Source: Desulfuromonadales bacterium
GTDB lineage: Bacteria; Desulfobacterota; Desulfuromonadia; Geobacterales; Pseudopelobacteraceae
DNA length: 53,318 bases
Reading direction: 5' to 3'
Assembly (NCBI GenBank): GCA_013377095.1
Contig: JACAAY010000024.1
Coordinates: 1-53,318 of the forward strand
Part shown: positions 8,996 to 17,815 of the stretch, piece by piece
Position numbering within the stretch: position 1 is the stretch's first letter
Layout of the letters: every line of letters begins with the position of its first letter
Position numbers and translations under genes: made by a program
The notes under the pieces: model-generated
Databases searched by the model: none
What the model saw: only the letters and a program-made list of their open reading frames with translations
Told to the model about the DNA's origin: nothing

Positions 8996-9158
8996 GCCGT
9001 CCCTGGATTTTGTCACAAGGGTTATGGAGCAGGTTCATGCATACGATCAGTCAAAGGTCTCTTTTCTGGTATGGTTCGTCAATCACCCGTCGATTCGCTA
9101 CGCATTGGCTGGTGGTGGAACTCTGTTCGGAATATTCAAGGCTGTGCCGGTTTTCTGA
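8979..9158 (+). CDS. Small protein overlapping the ECF sigma gene; possible anti-sigma
   Basis: A 59-residue protein whose ATG lies 17 bases inside the end of the sigma gene, with GGAGG eight bases upstream; tight coupling suggests a matched dose. The N-terminal half is charged and helical (FRPSLDFVTRVMEQVHAYDQ), as is often seen at the start of small anti-sigma-like proteins, and the C-terminal half (about 38-58) is hydrophobic enough for one membrane anchor. It has no HxxxCxxC motif, so it is not a standard ZAS anti-sigma. A TTG at 8964 in frame is a less likely start. Function is inferred only from position. Confidence 0.6.
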   Translation: MNEEFRPSLDFVTRVMEQVHAYDQSKVSFLVWFVNHPSIRYALAGGGTLFGIFKAVPVF

Positions 9159-9185
9159 ACCGTGACGGGAAAGGATTGATTGCAG

Positions 9186-9833
9186 ATGGAAAAGACAGCT
9201 GATACCCTGGTTGCGCGAACCGAACTCGGGGCAAAGTCGAAAATACGAGAATATGCCGAATCGATTCTCTGGGCTGTTGTTCTTGCCCTTGTGATCAGGG
9301 TCTGTGTCATTCAGTCGTTCAAAATCCCCTCCGGTTCCATGGAGGATACCCTGGTGATTGGTGACTGTCTGCTTGTAAACAAGTTTGTGTACGGCATCAG
9401 GGTGCCCTTCAGCGAGCTGCGTTTGCCAAAGCTTCGCGAACCAAGGCGCGGAGATGTGATTGTCTTTAAATACCCTGAAGATCGCTCTAAAGACTTTATC
9501 AAGCGATTAATCGGCGTACCTGGTGATGAGATCATGGTTCGAGACAAGCATGTCTATGTAAATGGAACCCTCTATCAAAATCCCCATCAGGTACACAAAG
9601 ATCAGCGCATTCTGTCGCAAGAGTTGACCCTGCGCGACAATTTCGGGCCGGTTCGAGTCCCCGCAAACGCATACTTCGTGATGGGTGACAACCGGGACAA
9701 CTCCTATGACAGCCGTTTTTGGGGTTTTGTAGGTACTGCCGACGTTGTGGGACTGGCATTCATAAAATACTGGTCGTGGGACCAGGACGAATGGCGGGTC
9801 CGCTGGCAGAGAATCGGTAAGCTCATTGATTAG
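9186..9833 (+). CDS. lepB: Signal peptidase I
   Basis: Membrane-anchored protease that removes signal peptides from exported proteins. The 215 residues carry one N-terminal transmembrane segment (about 25-44), the nucleophile Ser51 in IPSGSMEDTL, the general-base Lys106 in DFIKRLIGVPGD, and the box GDNRDNSYDSR. The length fits single-TM S26A peptidases. The ATG at 9186 has AAAGGA ten bases upstream; a TTG at 9180 is in frame but less likely. It lies in the ECF sigma unit directly before lspA, which suggests that export capacity is raised together with the sigma factor. A second, housekeeping lepB may exist elsewhere in the genome; that cannot be seen here. Confidence 0.95.
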   Translation: MEKTADTLVARTELGAKSKIREYAESILWAVVLALVIRVCVIQSFKIPSGSMEDTLVIGDCLLVNKFVYGIRVPFSELRLPKLREPRRGDVIVFKYPEDRSKDFIKRLIGVPGDEIMVRDKHVYVNGTLYQNPHQVHKDQRILSQELTLRDNFGPVRVPANAYFVMGDNRDNSYDSRFWGFVGTADVVGLAFIKYWSWDQDEWRVRWQRIGKLID

Positions 9834-9869
9834 CCGTCATTGCCGGCTGAAGCGAAAAGGTGATCTGAC

Positions 9870-10379
9870 ATGAAACTGATGAAGAGGGTTCTCTTGATTG
9901 CGCCCGTTTTGCTTTGCTGTGTTGGCTGCGATCAGCTCACCAAAAACATCGCCCGGCAGGGACTGGCAAATTCAGAGCCGATCTCTTTCCTGAACAACAT
10001 GGTTCGTCTGCAGTATTCCGAGAATCCCGGAGCTTTTCTCAGTCTTGGGGCAGGTTCCCCCGAAACTATTCGTTTTTGGATATTCACCGTTTGTGTCGGG
10101 GGATTTCTGGCAAGCATGTTCGTGTACCTTCTTGTGTACCCTCATAATTCCAAAGCCCACATCATTTCCCTTTCACTGGTGATCGGTGGTGGTGTCGGGA
10201 ACCTGATTGACCGGATTTTTAACGAAGGTCGCGTCATCGACTTTTTGAATGTGGGTATCGGCCCCTTGCGAACCGGGGTCTTTAACGTTGCCGATATTGT
10301 AATTTCATGCGGCATTGTCTGGTTCATCGCCACCTCATCAAAATCTTCAAAAAGGGAATGTACCGAAAGTTTCCGCTGA
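9870..10379 (+). CDS. lspA: Lipoprotein signal peptidase (signal peptidase II)
   Basis: Inner-membrane aspartyl protease that cleaves prolipoproteins before the lipidated cysteine. The 169 residues show four hydrophobic segments and the family boxes: D21-QLTK near the start, NPGAF (52-56), GNLIDR with catalytic Asp114, and FNVADI with catalytic Asp142. AAGGTGAT precedes the ATG. It follows lepB by 36 bases in the ECF sigma unit; finding both signal peptidases under one ECF factor is notable. The last 22 bases overlap a small downstream ORF. Confidence 0.95.
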   Translation: MKLMKRVLLIAPVLLCCVGCDQLTKNIARQGLANSEPISFLNNMVRLQYSENPGAFLSLGAGSPETIRFWIFTVCVGGFLASMFVYLLVYPHNSKAHIISLSLVIGGGVGNLIDRIFNEGRVIDFLNVGIGPLRTGVFNVADIVISCGIVWFIATSSKSSKRECTESFR

Positions 10380-10516
10380 TAATTTGTTTGGGAAGTTTTG
10401 TCTGCTTGGGTATGATGGAATCCTGTTCACTTCATACACCACCGTTTTTTGTCACGATCAAACATCCTGCGCTCGCTCTCGAAAGTGTGCAGGTGTATGT
10501 TCTTGAGCGGGAGTAA
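10358..10516 (+). CDS. Small membrane-anchored or lipoprotein-like ORF overlapping lspA
   Basis: A 52-residue ORF starting inside the end of lspA (AAGGGA directly before the ATG). It has an N-terminal MYRK, a hydrophobic core of about 16 residues and a cysteine at about residue 22 (MMESC), followed by a short polar tail. The lipobox is poor at -3 and -2, so lipidation is uncertain. Its position right after signal peptidase II makes a lipoprotein reading attractive but unproven. No homologue is recognised; it may be a non-coding shadow. Confidence 0.4.
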   Translation: MYRKFPLIICLGSFVCLGMMESCSLHTPPFFVTIKHPALALESVQVYVLERE

Positions 10517-10551
10517 CCGCTTGTCAACGAGCACATAAGGGGAGGTTGTCC

Positions 10552-12657
10552 TTGGAACTGATGGAAAGAGTTTCAAAGCTCAATGAGTGTTTTCTGGGGT
10601 TCAGCACTGACCCGCTAGGGAACATCATGCGCCTTACCGGTCTCTGTGGTGAACTGCTGGGGGCGACCTGTGCGCTCTACAGCAGGCTCGACTCAGGGTC
10701 TCTGAATACCCTGGGGTACTGGAACATTCCGCCCGATTTCCAGATGACTGACCAGGCGGAAGGGCATCTCTGCAATGATGTCATCAAGTCCATAGAAGAT
10801 CACCCGATATGTATCAGGAACCTTCCGCAAACGGTCTATGCTGAAAGTGATCCGAACGTAAAACGCTATGATCTTATGACATATGTCGGCATACCTGTCA
10901 GATGTAACAACCGTCATGTTGGGTCCTTGTGTGTCGTCTATCAGCAGGATTTTGTTCCCGCTGAAGAAGATATGAAGTTCATGGGTGTTCTGGCAGGCGC
11001 AATCGGAGTGGAGGAGGAACGCAGAAGAGTTGCAGAACAGCTTGCGTTTGCCAATCTGGAACTGGAAACAAGGGTGTGGGAACGGACAGCCGAACTAGCC
11101 ATGGCGAATGAACAATTGTTAACAGATATATCCGAGTGCAAACGGGCCGAAGTGGCGCTTTCTGAGTCGGAATCGCTCTTGCGCAAGCTTTTCGAAGCAA
11201 TTCCCGATCTGCTCTCGGTGGTCGACAGGGATCATCGCATCATTCATTGCAATTGGCACGGCAGGTTTGAGGCTGCCAATGGGGAGGAGCAGTGTGGAGA
11301 CAGTTGCTTCTGCTATAAGGTCTTTTATCCTGAACGTGGCACCCCCTGTGATCCATGCTATGCCCAGGAAGTGTTCAGAACCGGTCTGCCGTTAATTATA
11401 GAGAAGGAAAATCCGATGATCGGAACGGTGGAAATCCGGTCATACCCTGTTTTTGACAACGCGGGCAAGGTCGTCATGGTGGCCGAGCATGTTCGGGATA
11501 TCACCGAACGAAAGAGAGTGGAAGCAGAGGTTCTGAAGACTCAAAAACTCGAATCACTTGGCGTTCTGGCAGGGGGAATAGCCCATGATTTTAATAATCT
11601 GCTCACCGCAATCCTTGGAAATATCACGCTGATTAAATCATGGATCAAGGACGATGACCGGGTTATCCAGAGGCTTGAGGGAGCCGAAAAGGCTGCCACT
11701 CGCGCCCGTGGTCTGACGGACCAGCTGCTGACCTTTTCAAAAGGTGGAACGCCGGTCAGGAAGACGGCTTCAATAACTCAGATTGTCATGGAATCGGTGG
11801 ATTTTGTACTACGGGGTTCAAATGTCAGATGTGAGTACCTGATTGACGATAATGTCTGGCCCGTGGAGGTGGATGTGGGGCAGATGAATCAGGTCATCAA
11901 CAACCTGATTATCAATGCCGATCAGGCCATGGCCGAAGGCGGTATCATCCGGATCGCCATACGGAATCAGACCATTGCTCCGAATGAGATCGTTCCTCTT
12001 GCGCAGGGCAACTATCTGGTAATTGCCATTGAAGACCAGGGGGTCGGTATTCCCGTGGAGCAGATGTCAAAGATATTCGACCCCTATTTCACCACCAAAC
12101 AGAAGGGAAGCGGACTTGGGCTGGCAACCGTCCACTCCATTATAAGAAAACATGAAGGGTATGTCAGGGTTCAATCACAGGTCGGTGTTGGCACAATCTT
12201 CCAAATCTATCTGCCCGCATCAACACAGCCGCATCCTAAAAAAACAGAACATGTGACAAGCCTGCATGTGGGTACAGGGAATATTCTGGTTATGGACGAT
12301 GAAGAGAGCGTCAGGGAGGTTGCTTCCGAACTGTTGAAAGATCTTGGCTACAAGGCGGTTGTGTGCCGTGACGGAGCAGAAGCGATCAGACTGTATCAAG
12401 AAGCATGGCAATCCGGTGAACCATTCTTGGCGGTCATCATGGATTTAACCATACCTGGTGGTATGGGGGGCAAGGAGGCCATCAAGGAGCTTCTGGAGTT
12501 CGACAACAAGGTGTATGGCATCGTTTCCAGCGGCTACTGCAACGATCCTGTTCTTGCCAACTATCGGGATTTCGGATTCAGAAGCGTTGCCACAAAACCG
12601 TACAGCGTCGAGGAATTCGGAAGGGTCCTGCAAGGGGTGCAGATGCAGGATGCGTAA
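10552..12657 (+). CDS. Hybrid histidine kinase with GAF, Cys-rich PAS and receiver domain
   Basis: Soluble hybrid kinase of about 701 residues. A GAF-like domain (about 5-165) is followed by a coiled coil, a PAS domain (about 215-330), a HisKA of the LAGGIAHDFNNLLTAILGN type, HATPase (VEDQGVGI-like box, GSGLGLATV) and a C-terminal receiver whose acceptor Asp lies in VIMDLTIPGGMGG. The PAS domain carries five closely spaced cysteines in two groups (CGDSCFC and CDPC), which could hold a metal or disulfide. The best start is TTG at 10552, six bases after AGGGGAGG; the next ATG is at 10561 and a TTG at 10546 is also in frame. It follows the ECF/lepB/lspA unit by about 35 bases and may be cotranscribed. 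Signal and partner are unknown. Confidence 0.9.
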   Translation: MELMERVSKLNECFLGFSTDPLGNIMRLTGLCGELLGATCALYSRLDSGSLNTLGYWNIPPDFQMTDQAEGHLCNDVIKSIEDHPICIRNLPQTVYAESDPNVKRYDLMTYVGIPVRCNNRHVGSLCVVYQQDFVPAEEDMKFMGVLAGAIGVEEERRRVAEQLAFANLELETRVWERTAELAMANEQLLTDISECKRAEVALSESESLLRKLFEAIPDLLSVVDRDHRIIHCNWHGRFEAANGEEQCGDSCFCYKVFYPERGTPCDPCYAQEVFRTGLPLIIEKENPMIGTVEIRSYPVFDNAGKVVMVAEHVRDITERKRVEAEVLKTQKLESLGVLAGGIAHDFNNLLTAILGNITLIKSWIKDDDRVIQRLEGAEKAATRARGLTDQLLTFSKGGTPVRKTASITQIVMESVDFVLRGSNVRCEYLIDDNVWPVEVDVGQMNQVINNLIINADQAMAEGGIIRIAIRNQTIAPNEIVPLAQGNYLVIAIEDQGVGIPVEQMSKIFDPYFTTKQKGSGLGLATVHSIIRKHEGYVRVQSQVGVGTIFQIYLPASTQPHPKKTEHVTSLHVGTGNILVMDDEESVREVASELLKDLGYKAVVCRDGAEAIRLYQEAWQSGEPFLAVIMDLTIPGGMGGKEAIKELLEFDNKVYGIVSSGYCNDPVLANYRDFGFRSVATKPYSVEEFGRVLQGVQMQDA

Positions 12658-12676
12658 CGTATTTTTGCCTTAAACG

Positions 12677-13582
12677 TCATTTCTCCAGTGACGCATCATT
12701 ATCCCTGCGAGCCAGCTTCAGCGCCTCAACCATGGCTTCACCCATGCGGGTGGGGCTGGTTGCAACCGTGACACCACATTCGCGCAGGGTGCGGATTTTG
12801 TCACCAGCCGTACCTTTGCCGCTGGTAATAATGGCACCGGCATGCCCCATGCGCTTACCCGGCGGGGCGGTAATGCCGGCCACAAAGGCCGCCACCGGTT
12901 TTGTCATATTTTCCCTGATCCAGTAGGCCGCCTCTTCTTCAGCCGCACCACCGATCTCACCGATGATAAAAACCGCATCGGTTTCCGGATCATCGTTGAA
13001 GAGTTGCAGTACATCAATAAATTTCATGCCGATGATTGCATCGCCGCCGATGCCCACACAGGTTGATTGTCCCATTCCGATATCAGACAACTGTTTGACA
13101 ATTTCATAGGTCAGGGTACCGCTGCGTGAAATAACGCCGATTCGACCCGGTTTATGAATATGTCCCGGCATAATGCCAAGTTTGCACTGTCCGGGAGTGA
13201 TGACGCCCGGGCTGTTGGGGCCGATCAACCTGGTCCCGGATTCGGACTGCACCGCCCGCACCAGTACCATGTCGCGTATCGGTATCCCCTCGGTGATGCA
13301 GGCAACCAGCTCCAGATCCGATGCACAGGCTTCCAGAATTGCATCGGCCGCTCCCGGGGGGGGGACGAAAATCATGGATACCGTTGCCTGGGTGTGGCGC
13401 ACGGCCTCTTCCATGGTGTTGAAGACCGGAAAACCGTCGATTTCACTGCCACCCTTGCCGGGAGTTACGCCACCCACGACAAGGCTGCCATAGGCCCGGC
13501 ATTGCTGGGCATGGAACAGTCCGCTGCGACCGGTGATGCCCTGCACGATGATTTTGGAGTTATTGTTGATCAAGATTGCCAT
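12677..13582 (-). CDS. sucD: Succinyl-CoA synthetase, alpha subunit
   Basis: ADP-forming succinate-CoA ligase alpha subunit of the TCA cycle, 301 residues. It shows the CoA-binding N-terminal fold ([17 protein letters not shown]), GGVTPGKGG, the segment [10 protein letters not shown], and the phosphorylated histidine in [14 protein letters not shown]. The ATG is three bases after the sucC stop, with GGGGGTG in the end of sucC acting as ribosome binding site. In Geobacter relatives acetate oxidation can also use succinyl:acetate CoA-transferase, so this ligase may serve a biosynthetic or alternative role; that is family knowledge, not visible here. It is transcribed convergently with the hybrid kinase, with only 19 bases between the ends. 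Confidence 0.96.
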   Translation of the reverse strand: MAILINNNSKIIVQGITGRSGLFHAQQCRAYGSLVVGGVTPGKGGSEIDGFPVFNTMEEAVRHTQATVSMIFVPPPGAADAILEACASDLELVACITEGIPIRDMVLVRAVQSESGTRLIGPNSPGVITPGQCKLGIMPGHIHKPGRIGVISRSGTLTYEIVKQLSDIGMGQSTCVGIGGDAIIGMKFIDVLQLFNDDPETDAVFIIGEIGGAAEEEAAYWIRENMTKPVAAFVAGITAPPGKRMGHAGAIITSGKGTAGDKIRTLRECGVTVATSPTRMGEAMVEALKLARRDNDASLEK

Positions 13583-13585
13583 GGC

Positions 13586-14755
13586 TTAATCCACCCCCTG
13601 GTTCAGCATGGTGACGATTTTTCGGGCTCCATCACCCATGTTGTCCCCGATCTGGACATTCAGACCCGATTCCCGCAGCAACTGTTTGCCCTCCTCAACC
13701 CTGTTGCCGTCCATGCGCACCACGATCGGCAAGCTACAGTTGACATTTAATGCCGCTTCGATAATCCCCTGGGCGATGATGTCGCAGCGCATGATTCCCC
13801 CAAAGATGTTTACAAAAACCGCACGCACATCGCAGTCCTCAAGGATGATCTTGAAGGCTTCTGCCACCTTCTCGCGGCTTGCTCCCCCACCCACGTCAAG
13901 AAAATTGGCCGGTTCGCCACCCGATTCCTTGAGCACATCCATGGTGGCCATGGCCAATCCGGCTCCATTTACCATGCAGCCGATGTTGCCGGACAGCTTG
14001 ATATAGGAGAGATCGTATTTTCCGGCGGTGATTTCGAGGGGGTTGAGCTGGGAGTAATCCACCAGGTCGGGGTACTCGCGGTGTCGATAGATGGCATTGT
14101 CGTCAAAGGTAATCTTGGCATCCATGGCCAGCAGCCAGCCGGCTTTGGTTACCACCAGCGGGTTGATCTCCACCAGGGAGCAATCTTTTTCCTGGCTGCA
14201 TCGGTACAGGTTGAGCATCAACTCCACGCAATCTTCGCAGAGTACTCCGCCTAAACCGATGGCCAGCGCAACTGTGCGCGCCTGATAGGGACGCAGTCCG
14301 GTGAAGGGATCAATGGTCAGGAGGTGTATCTTATGGGGTGCCGTGCGGGCGACCTCCTCAATGTCCATCCCCCCCTCTGCCGAGGCGATCAGGCAGTAAC
14401 GTGATTTCTGGCGGTCCAGGGTGATGGAGATATAAAACTCGCGCTCGATCTCAACGGTCTCTTCTACCAGGATGCGGCGGACCTTGAGTCCCTCCGGCCC
14501 GGTTTGACGAGTTACCAGGTTTTTGCCGAAAAGTGTCTTGGCAATCTCGCAAGCCTCTTCGGGGTTTTTAGCCGCTTTGACGCCCCCGGCCTTGCCGCGT
14601 CCACCGGCGTAGATCTGTGCCTTGATGACACAATGCCCCCCCATCTCCTTGGCGGCACGCTCCACTTGATCGGCTGTCAGGGCGACCCGGCTGCGTGGTA
14701 TTGCTATACCGAAGCTGTTCAGGATCTCTTTAGCCTGATATTCATGAATGTTCAT
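13586..14755 (-). CDS. sucC: Succinyl-CoA synthetase, beta subunit
   Basis: Beta subunit of succinate-CoA ligase (389 residues, the normal length). The ATP-grasp fold is evident from MNIHEYQAKEIL at the start, KAQIYAGGRGKAGGVK, LVEINPLVV and the C-terminal GGIMRCD and RMDGNRVEEG segments. GGAGAAGG stands just before the ATG. It forms a tight pair with sucD (3-base gap) and follows tsaB by 34 bases on the same strand, so the three genes are probably one transcript. Confidence 0.96.
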   Translation of the reverse strand: MNIHEYQAKEILNSFGIAIPRSRVALTADQVERAAKEMGGHCVIKAQIYAGGRGKAGGVKAAKNPEEACEIAKTLFGKNLVTRQTGPEGLKVRRILVEETVEIEREFYISITLDRQKSRYCLIASAEGGMDIEEVARTAPHKIHLLTIDPFTGLRPYQARTVALAIGLGGVLCEDCVELMLNLYRCSQEKDCSLVEINPLVVTKAGWLLAMDAKITFDDNAIYRHREYPDLVDYSQLNPLEITAGKYDLSYIKLSGNIGCMVNGAGLAMATMDVLKESGGEPANFLDVGGGASREKVAEAFKIILEDCDVRAVFVNIFGGIMRCDIIAQGIIEAALNVNCSLPIVVRMDGNRVEEGKQLLRESGLNVQIGDNMGDGARKIVTMLNQGVD

Positions 14756-14789
14756 GACCTTCTCCCCTGGGGAACGGCATGCGCAAAAT

Positions 14790-15509
14790 CTATTGTTTTA
14801 TACGTGATTTCTGACGGTCAAGCTTGGCATACTCCGCCTCTGAAGCACGGATATAGACCGGCAGCAAACAAGCGGGTTCAACTGTTTGCGAGGCTTTGTA
14901 CTGATGCAGCGCCAACAGCGCCCCATTGGCGGCATGGGCGGCATGCAGGGGAAAGGGGGCAATGCTGGCTCGGTTGCCAAGACGGGATGTGATCACATCC
15001 TGATAGCGTACCGCCCCCTCGCCGCAGAAAATAACCGAGCCGTCGGTTTTTGCACAGAGCAGATCAAGAAAATGATTGGCCGGCATAACGCAATCACTGA
15101 TCAGTGTCGTGGGAATGGTTGCTGAGCAGTCGCTGAGAGCGGCATAGACCTCGCTTTTGCGCGCATCCAGCAGGGAGCAGACCGGTTGGGAGGTCAGCGG
15201 AAAATTCATTGCCAAAAGGGAGAGGGAGGAAAAACCGGCGCACGGTTTATCCGTGGCCAGCGCAAAACCCTGCATTGTGGCCACACCGGCCCGTACACCG
15301 GTAAACGAGCCGGGACCAATGGCACAGGCAAAGAGATCAATATCATTGATGGTAATGCCGGCAATTTCCAGCACTCGCAGGATTTCCGGCACCAGGCGCG
15401 CCGAAAGACAACGGTCAGCCATGAATGTTGATTCCGCCAGCACCTTTTCATCTGAAGTCAGTGCCACCCCGGCCAGGGATGTTGATGTGTCAATACTGAG
15501 TATATTCAT
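14790..15509 (-). CDS. tsaB: tRNA threonylcarbamoyladenosine biosynthesis protein TsaB
   Basis: TsaB partners TsaD in placing t6A at position 37 of ANN-decoding tRNAs. The 239 residues have the ASKHA start MNILSIDTSTSLAGVAL, the AIGPGSFTGVRAG box and LLDARKSEVYAA, all diagnostic. It lies upstream of sucCD on the same strand. The start ATG at 15509 has no strong Shine-Dalgarno. The C-terminal part ends in a typical basic tail. Confidence 0.93.
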   Translation of the reverse strand: MNILSIDTSTSLAGVALTSDEKVLAESTFMADRCLSARLVPEILRVLEIAGITINDIDLFACAIGPGSFTGVRAGVATMQGFALATDKPCAGFSSLSLLAMNFPLTSQPVCSLLDARKSEVYAALSDCSATIPTTLISDCVMPANHFLDLLCAKTDGSVIFCGEGAVRYQDVITSRLGNRASIAPFPLHAAHAANGALLALHQYKASQTVEPACLLPVYIRASEAEYAKLDRQKSRIKQ

Positions 15510-15609
15510 AAAATGATCGCATCTTTCAGGTTAGATTTCGTTTGTATTAGTATAGGTACAATTTACTCTGAAAGTTGGGCAAAGACAAGGCGCATTCATA
15601 ATCGGTCCG

Positions 15610-15638
15610 TTGACAATCACCATAATTTTTTCTGCAAT
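15610..15638 (+). promoter_or_regulatory. Possible sigma-70 promoter for the prkA unit
   Basis: TTGACA (15610-15615), 17 bases, TGCAAT (15633-15638). The -35 is perfect and the -10 partial. It lies in the 242-base spacer between tsaB (-) and prkA (+), about 110 bases before the prkA start. A TATAAT at 15680-15685 is nearer but has no fitting -35. Stress genes of this kind may use other sigma factors. Confidence 0.35.
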
Positions 15639-15751
15639 GTTTATGCGTAATTATCCAAAACTGTCTGTGGGGAACTTGATATAATTCATATGTAAGTCAT
15701 AATGATTGAAGGTACACCCAACAACAATTCGGTAACGGGCGGAGGAAGACC

Positions 15752-17806
15752 ATGGCTGTCCATCAGAAGCTGTCCCAGCATATTGAAGCGGTAAAGAATG
15801 ACGAGAGGGTGTTTGAAAACGCTTTTCAATCCGTGGCCAGAATGATTCTCGGAGCCGGTTTTGAAAAGGTGGTGGTAAACGGCAGAACCACCTACGATTT
15901 CAAATTGTTCCGAAGTGAAAAGAAGCATGCCATTGGCATGTTCGATGAAATAAACAGTTTTGTCTCCTACGTCAAGGATGCCGCCGAGGGTGGATCCAGC
16001 AAGGAGATGGCCTTTGTGCTGGTTGGCGAGCCTGGCAATGGCAAGACGTTTTTTGTGGAGTTTCTCTGCACCAGGTATCGTGCGTTTCTGTCCGCAGCGA
16101 GAAACCGCCGTCATACGTTTCGCTTTACCGGTCTCGATCAACTGGGGCATTACGGGAAAATATCCGTCATAGATTCACAGACCTGTGAGGATCCGATGAT
16201 CCTGGCAATGAATCTGTTCGACGCAAGCGACGACAACCGCCGCTACCTTGCCGACCAGTGCGGTCTGGGCGATACGGCCCTTGATCTGCTCTATGAAAAC
16301 TATCGTCCCCTGGGAGCCTGTAGCGGCTACATCTGGAACGATATTCGTGATTTCTGCGATGGAAACCTTGAGCGAATGCTCCAGTTCATCGAGGTGCTTC
16401 CGGTGCCCATGAATGAAAGTCTGGGAACCGTTACCGGTAAGTATCCGGCCAAAGATAAAATTACCTCCTCGTCGGTGGACCTTCTGGGTGAGGAGTCGAT
16501 CCAGCGCCTGCTGCACATTTCCGACACCAACAACCCCTATCGTTTTGACCTGCGCCGTGGCGCCCTGGCCAGGGTTGCAGGAGGGGGCATCCATTTCTCG
16601 GACGAAATTTTCAAGAACAAAAAGGATCTGGTTCAGGTCTATCTGGGGGTGATCCAGAACCGCGCCATTGAGATAGACGGCTACAAATGGCCGATTGACA
16701 CCCTGATCATAGCCACCAGCAATAATTCCGAGTTCAACCGTTTCCTGGCTGAAAAAGAGGAAGCTCCCATAGTTGACCGTTGCCGCATCTGCTATGTCTC
16801 CCACAACACCAATTATCTACTCCAGAAGGGGTTGACCGCCTATGCCATCGGCAGCGAGCATAAAACCACGCTCGCCAAAGAGGAACTGCACCAGGACCCG
16901 AATCTTAATTACGCTGCATCTGTTGGGGTCGTACTGACCCGTTTTCCCCGTACCGAAAAGCTGACCCCCATTGAAACCATGAAGCTGGCCGCGGGGGAGG
17001 TGGCAGGTGAGAAGAGCATCAAGGCCCTGGCCGAAGTCATCGACACCTTGGGACAGGACCCGGATATCACCAAGCGTTTTGGCCAGAAGGGGTTGGGACA
17101 TCGCAGTTTGGGAAGGGCGCTCCAGTTGCAGGTGGAAAGCTCCGAGACCAACGAAGGTCGCTGCATGTTCGCCTACGATGTATTCAAAGCCCTGGAACGT
17201 GTGATTCTGGATTATGTGGTAGAGACCAATGACCGGGCCAAGTACCTGGAGGATCTCAAGATCGCCAAAGGTCTCTATCGCGAACGGATCATGACCGAGA
17301 TGTTCAATGCCTACATGGACGAGCCCCAGGCCATCCGCAAGGATGTGATGAACTATGTCAACATGATTATCGGCATTGACGCCGAAAACTTGGGACCGGA
17401 TCGGATGTGGAAGTACAAGGATCCCCAGACCGGTGAACTGCGTGCACTGAAGATCGATGAACGCTATGTCAAAAGCGCCGAAGAACGCATCGGCTTGAAG
17501 ACCGAGGAACAGCGGGATTCCTTCCGCACCTCCATCCGCAAGATCTATGGTCAGAAGATCTCCATGGATCCCAATTACGATTTCATGGACAACCTGGAAC
17601 TGGTCAAGGCGGTTACCGATGTGCGCCTCAAGTCAGACATTGCCGGCGCAGGAAGCCTGATCGGCGCACTGGCCAACCGGACCAATGAAGAGAACCAGAA
17701 ACTCTATGACCGGATGATTACGACCATGCTGGATAAACTGGGCTATTGCCGGACCTGCGCACAGAAGACGATCGAGTATTTCTGTACGCAGGAAGACGAG
17801 AACTAA
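15752..17806 (+). CDS. prkA: PrkA family AAA/serine protein kinase
   Basis: PrkA-type protein (684 residues): an AAA ATPase followed by a PrkA C-terminal domain, known in Bacillus and enterobacteria as a stress and stationary-phase protein with reported kinase or protease activity. Walker A is GEPGNGKT at residues 92-99; GGGIHFSDEIFKNKKDL and LIIATSNNSEFNRF correspond to the Walker B and sensor regions; the end carries a CRTCAQKTIEYFC cysteine pattern typical of the family. GGAGGAAGA precedes the ATG. It begins a four-gene run with yeaH (10-base gap), spoVR and a second PrkA-like gene, mirroring the E. coli yeaG-yeaH-ycgB association. Confidence 0.95.
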   Translation: MAVHQKLSQHIEAVKNDERVFENAFQSVARMILGAGFEKVVVNGRTTYDFKLFRSEKKHAIGMFDEINSFVSYVKDAAEGGSSKEMAFVLVGEPGNGKTFFVEFLCTRYRAFLSAARNRRHTFRFTGLDQLGHYGKISVIDSQTCEDPMILAMNLFDASDDNRRYLADQCGLGDTALDLLYENYRPLGACSGYIWNDIRDFCDGNLERMLQFIEVLPVPMNESLGTVTGKYPAKDKITSSSVDLLGEESIQRLLHISDTNNPYRFDLRRGALARVAGGGIHFSDEIFKNKKDLVQVYLGVIQNRAIEIDGYKWPIDTLIIATSNNSEFNRFLAEKEEAPIVDRCRICYVSHNTNYLLQKGLTAYAIGSEHKTTLAKEELHQDPNLNYAASVGVVLTRFPRTEKLTPIETMKLAAGEVAGEKSIKALAEVIDTLGQDPDITKRFGQKGLGHRSLGRALQLQVESSETNEGRCMFAYDVFKALERVILDYVVETNDRAKYLEDLKIAKGLYRERIMTEMFNAYMDEPQAIRKDVMNYVNMIIGIDAENLGPDRMWKYKDPQTGELRALKIDERYVKSAEERIGLKTEEQRDSFRTSIRKIYGQKISMDPNYDFMDNLELVKAVTDVRLKSDIAGAGSLIGALANRTNEENQKLYDRMITTMLDKLGYCRTCAQKTIEYFCTQEDEN

Positions 17807-17815
17807 ACCTATTCC

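Noticed and set aside
12675-12693. CGTCA/TGACG hairpin at the end of sucD as a terminator
   Set aside because: Only a 5-bp stem overlapping the stop codon with three T after it; too weak to call.
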